From the NCBI GenBank assembly GCA_903917305.1, contig CAIXAA010000528.1, positions 1 to 6,801 on the forward strand: 6,801 nucleotides of DNA, written 5' to 3'. This DNA is from an uncultured Myxococcales bacterium (GTDB taxonomy: Bacteria; Myxococcota_A; UBA9042). Numbering within the stretch: position 1 is the first letter of the stretch; each line of letters opens with the position of its first letter. Positions 6,142 to 6,801 of this stretch are shown in pieces. A program made the position numbers and the translations under genes. Under the pieces are notes generated by a model. It ran no database searches. It was not told the DNA's origin and worked only from the letters and a program-made list of their open reading frames with translations.

Positions 6142-6801
6142 TTAGCGGCCCGAGGGGCCGGCAAGGGCCAGACCGGCAGCGACGAAAGCCTTGCTCTTGC
6201 AGGGCGATCCATCGCGGTATTCGACGGTCACAGCCTCGCTGCCGACCTCGATCCAGGTGTGGCTGACGGTCTGCGCCAGCAAGCGGTGCATGCACACGGC
6301 GCGCGGCGAGCGGCTGGTGTCGTGACTGGAAAACCACTTGAGGATGCTGGATTTTCTTGCGGAACCATCGTTGCTGCGCACGGCGGCTTCCAGGTCGGAC
6401 AGCTCGGCGCGGCGCGCGCGTTCGGTCACGTCGCGGTGCCAGAGCGCGGAGACCAGGACCGCCGGCAGGGCCAGCTGCGCCACGCGCAGATCCCCGCCAT
6501 CCCACAGCACTTCCAAGGCCTGGGCGCCGCGATCGCCCTGCGCCGCCTGCGCGACGCCAAGCAGGAAAGGCCGCGTATGTCCTAGCACTTCATGATGCAT
6601 CTCCGCCAGGCGCTGCTCGACCTCCAGCAGGCTGCGGCACTGCGCCAGGTCGAGCACGATGGCGCCGCGGCTGCGCACCGGTTGCTGCGCCTTCTTGGCA
6701 TCCCCTTGATAATCATTGAGAATAGCGACGCACAGCCCGGCATCGTTGGCCGCCACCCAGGTGCCGCCCGCGTCGCGGTCGCGCGGGGCGACGATGCGCA
6801 C
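6142..6801 (-). CDS. NRDE/TANGO2-family protein (partial, N-terminus outside window)
   Basis: The frame is open from the window edge to a TAA at 6144-6142, giving 219 visible residues. A GTG occupies the last three bases, but it is unlikely to be the true start. The visible part begins at RIVAPRDRDAGGTWVAAND, and in the NRDE/TANGO2 family this RD-x-x-AGGTW segment is preceded by some 30-50 residues including an N-terminal Met-Cys and the Asn-Arg-Asp-Glu motif. Family marks seen here are AGGTW (11-15), VAILND (25-30), SRGAIVLDL (44-52) and the C-terminal block VCMHRLLAQTVSHTWIEV (169-186). That block resembles the conserved S-x-C-x-H then TVS-x-T pattern. Eukaryotic TANGO2 affects lipid and haem homeostasis, and the fold is related to Ntn hydrolases; the bacterial role is not established. 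Confidence in the family is moderate because the diagnostic N-terminus is missing. Confidence 0.75.
   Translation of the reverse strand: MRIVAPRDRDAGGTWVAANDAGLCVAILNDYQGDAKKAQQPVRSRGAIVLDLAQCRSLLEVEQRLAEMHHEVLGHTRPFLLGVAQAAQGDRGAQALEVLWDGGDLRVAQLALPAVLVSALWHRDVTERARRAELSDLEAAVRSNDGSARKSSILKWFSSHDTSRSPRAVCMHRLLAQTVSHTWIEVGSEAVTVEYRDGSPCKSKAFVAAGLALAGPSGR

Noticed and set aside
4605..6266. A 553-codon plus-strand open frame across the fadN start, the hydrolase and the NRDE 3' end
   Set aside because: It crosses three clear minus-strand genes and their intergenic gaps, is compositionally biased, and shows no domain or ribosome-binding site of note.
6799..6801. GTG at the window edge as the start of the NRDE-family gene
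   Set aside because: The family's N-terminal Met-Cys and NRDE motif would be missing, and no upstream sequence is available to judge a ribosome-binding site. Truncation by the window edge is the simpler reading.

Overview
The window is G+C-rich bacterial DNA, roughly two-thirds G+C by eye, with a strong G/C bias at third codon positions. All five genes lie on the minus strand and are read from high to low coordinates. The protein types, the intact FadN/FadA beta-oxidation pair and the PilZ-like protein suggest a proteobacterium, perhaps a gammaproteobacterium of the Xanthomonadales/Nevskiales kind. That placement is an inference from protein style; no rRNA or other marker gene is present.

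In transcription order the layout is as follows. (1) 6801-6142: the C-terminal 219 residues of an NRDE/TANGO2-family protein whose start lies outside the window. (2) 6035-5208: a membrane-anchored alpha/beta hydrolase of the phospholipase/carboxylesterase type, with a putative promoter in front of it. (3) 5083-2705: a 792-residue bifunctional beta-oxidation enzyme with the dehydrogenase at the N-terminus and the enoyl-CoA hydratase at the C-terminus. This is the FadN order, opposite to E. coli FadB. (4) 2536-1385: a 383-residue acetyl-CoA acyltransferase (thiolase, FadA). (5) 1224 to the window edge: a protein with an N-terminal PilZ-like domain followed by a long Pro/Ala-rich low-complexity tail, open through position 1 and so incomplete at its C-terminus. 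A putative extended -10 promoter precedes it.

Genes 3 and 4 form the functional core. FadN would hydrate enoyl-CoA and oxidise the resulting 3-hydroxyacyl-CoA. FadA would cleave the 3-ketoacyl-CoA to acetyl-CoA and a shortened acyl-CoA. All key catalytic residues are visible in both. They are separated by 168 nt containing a compact set of inverted and direct repeats right after the fadN stop codon, which could shape the relative expression of the two genes. The hydrolase and the NRDE protein are co-directional neighbours without an established link to the pathway.

No mobile element, CRISPR array, RNA gene or convincing rho-independent terminator was seen. I did not find a clearly undescribed system. 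The most interesting items are the intercistronic palindrome cluster, the degenerate PilZ domain with a long disordered tail, and the TANGO2-type gene close to a beta-oxidation operon. No stretch longer than about 170 bases lacks a gene.
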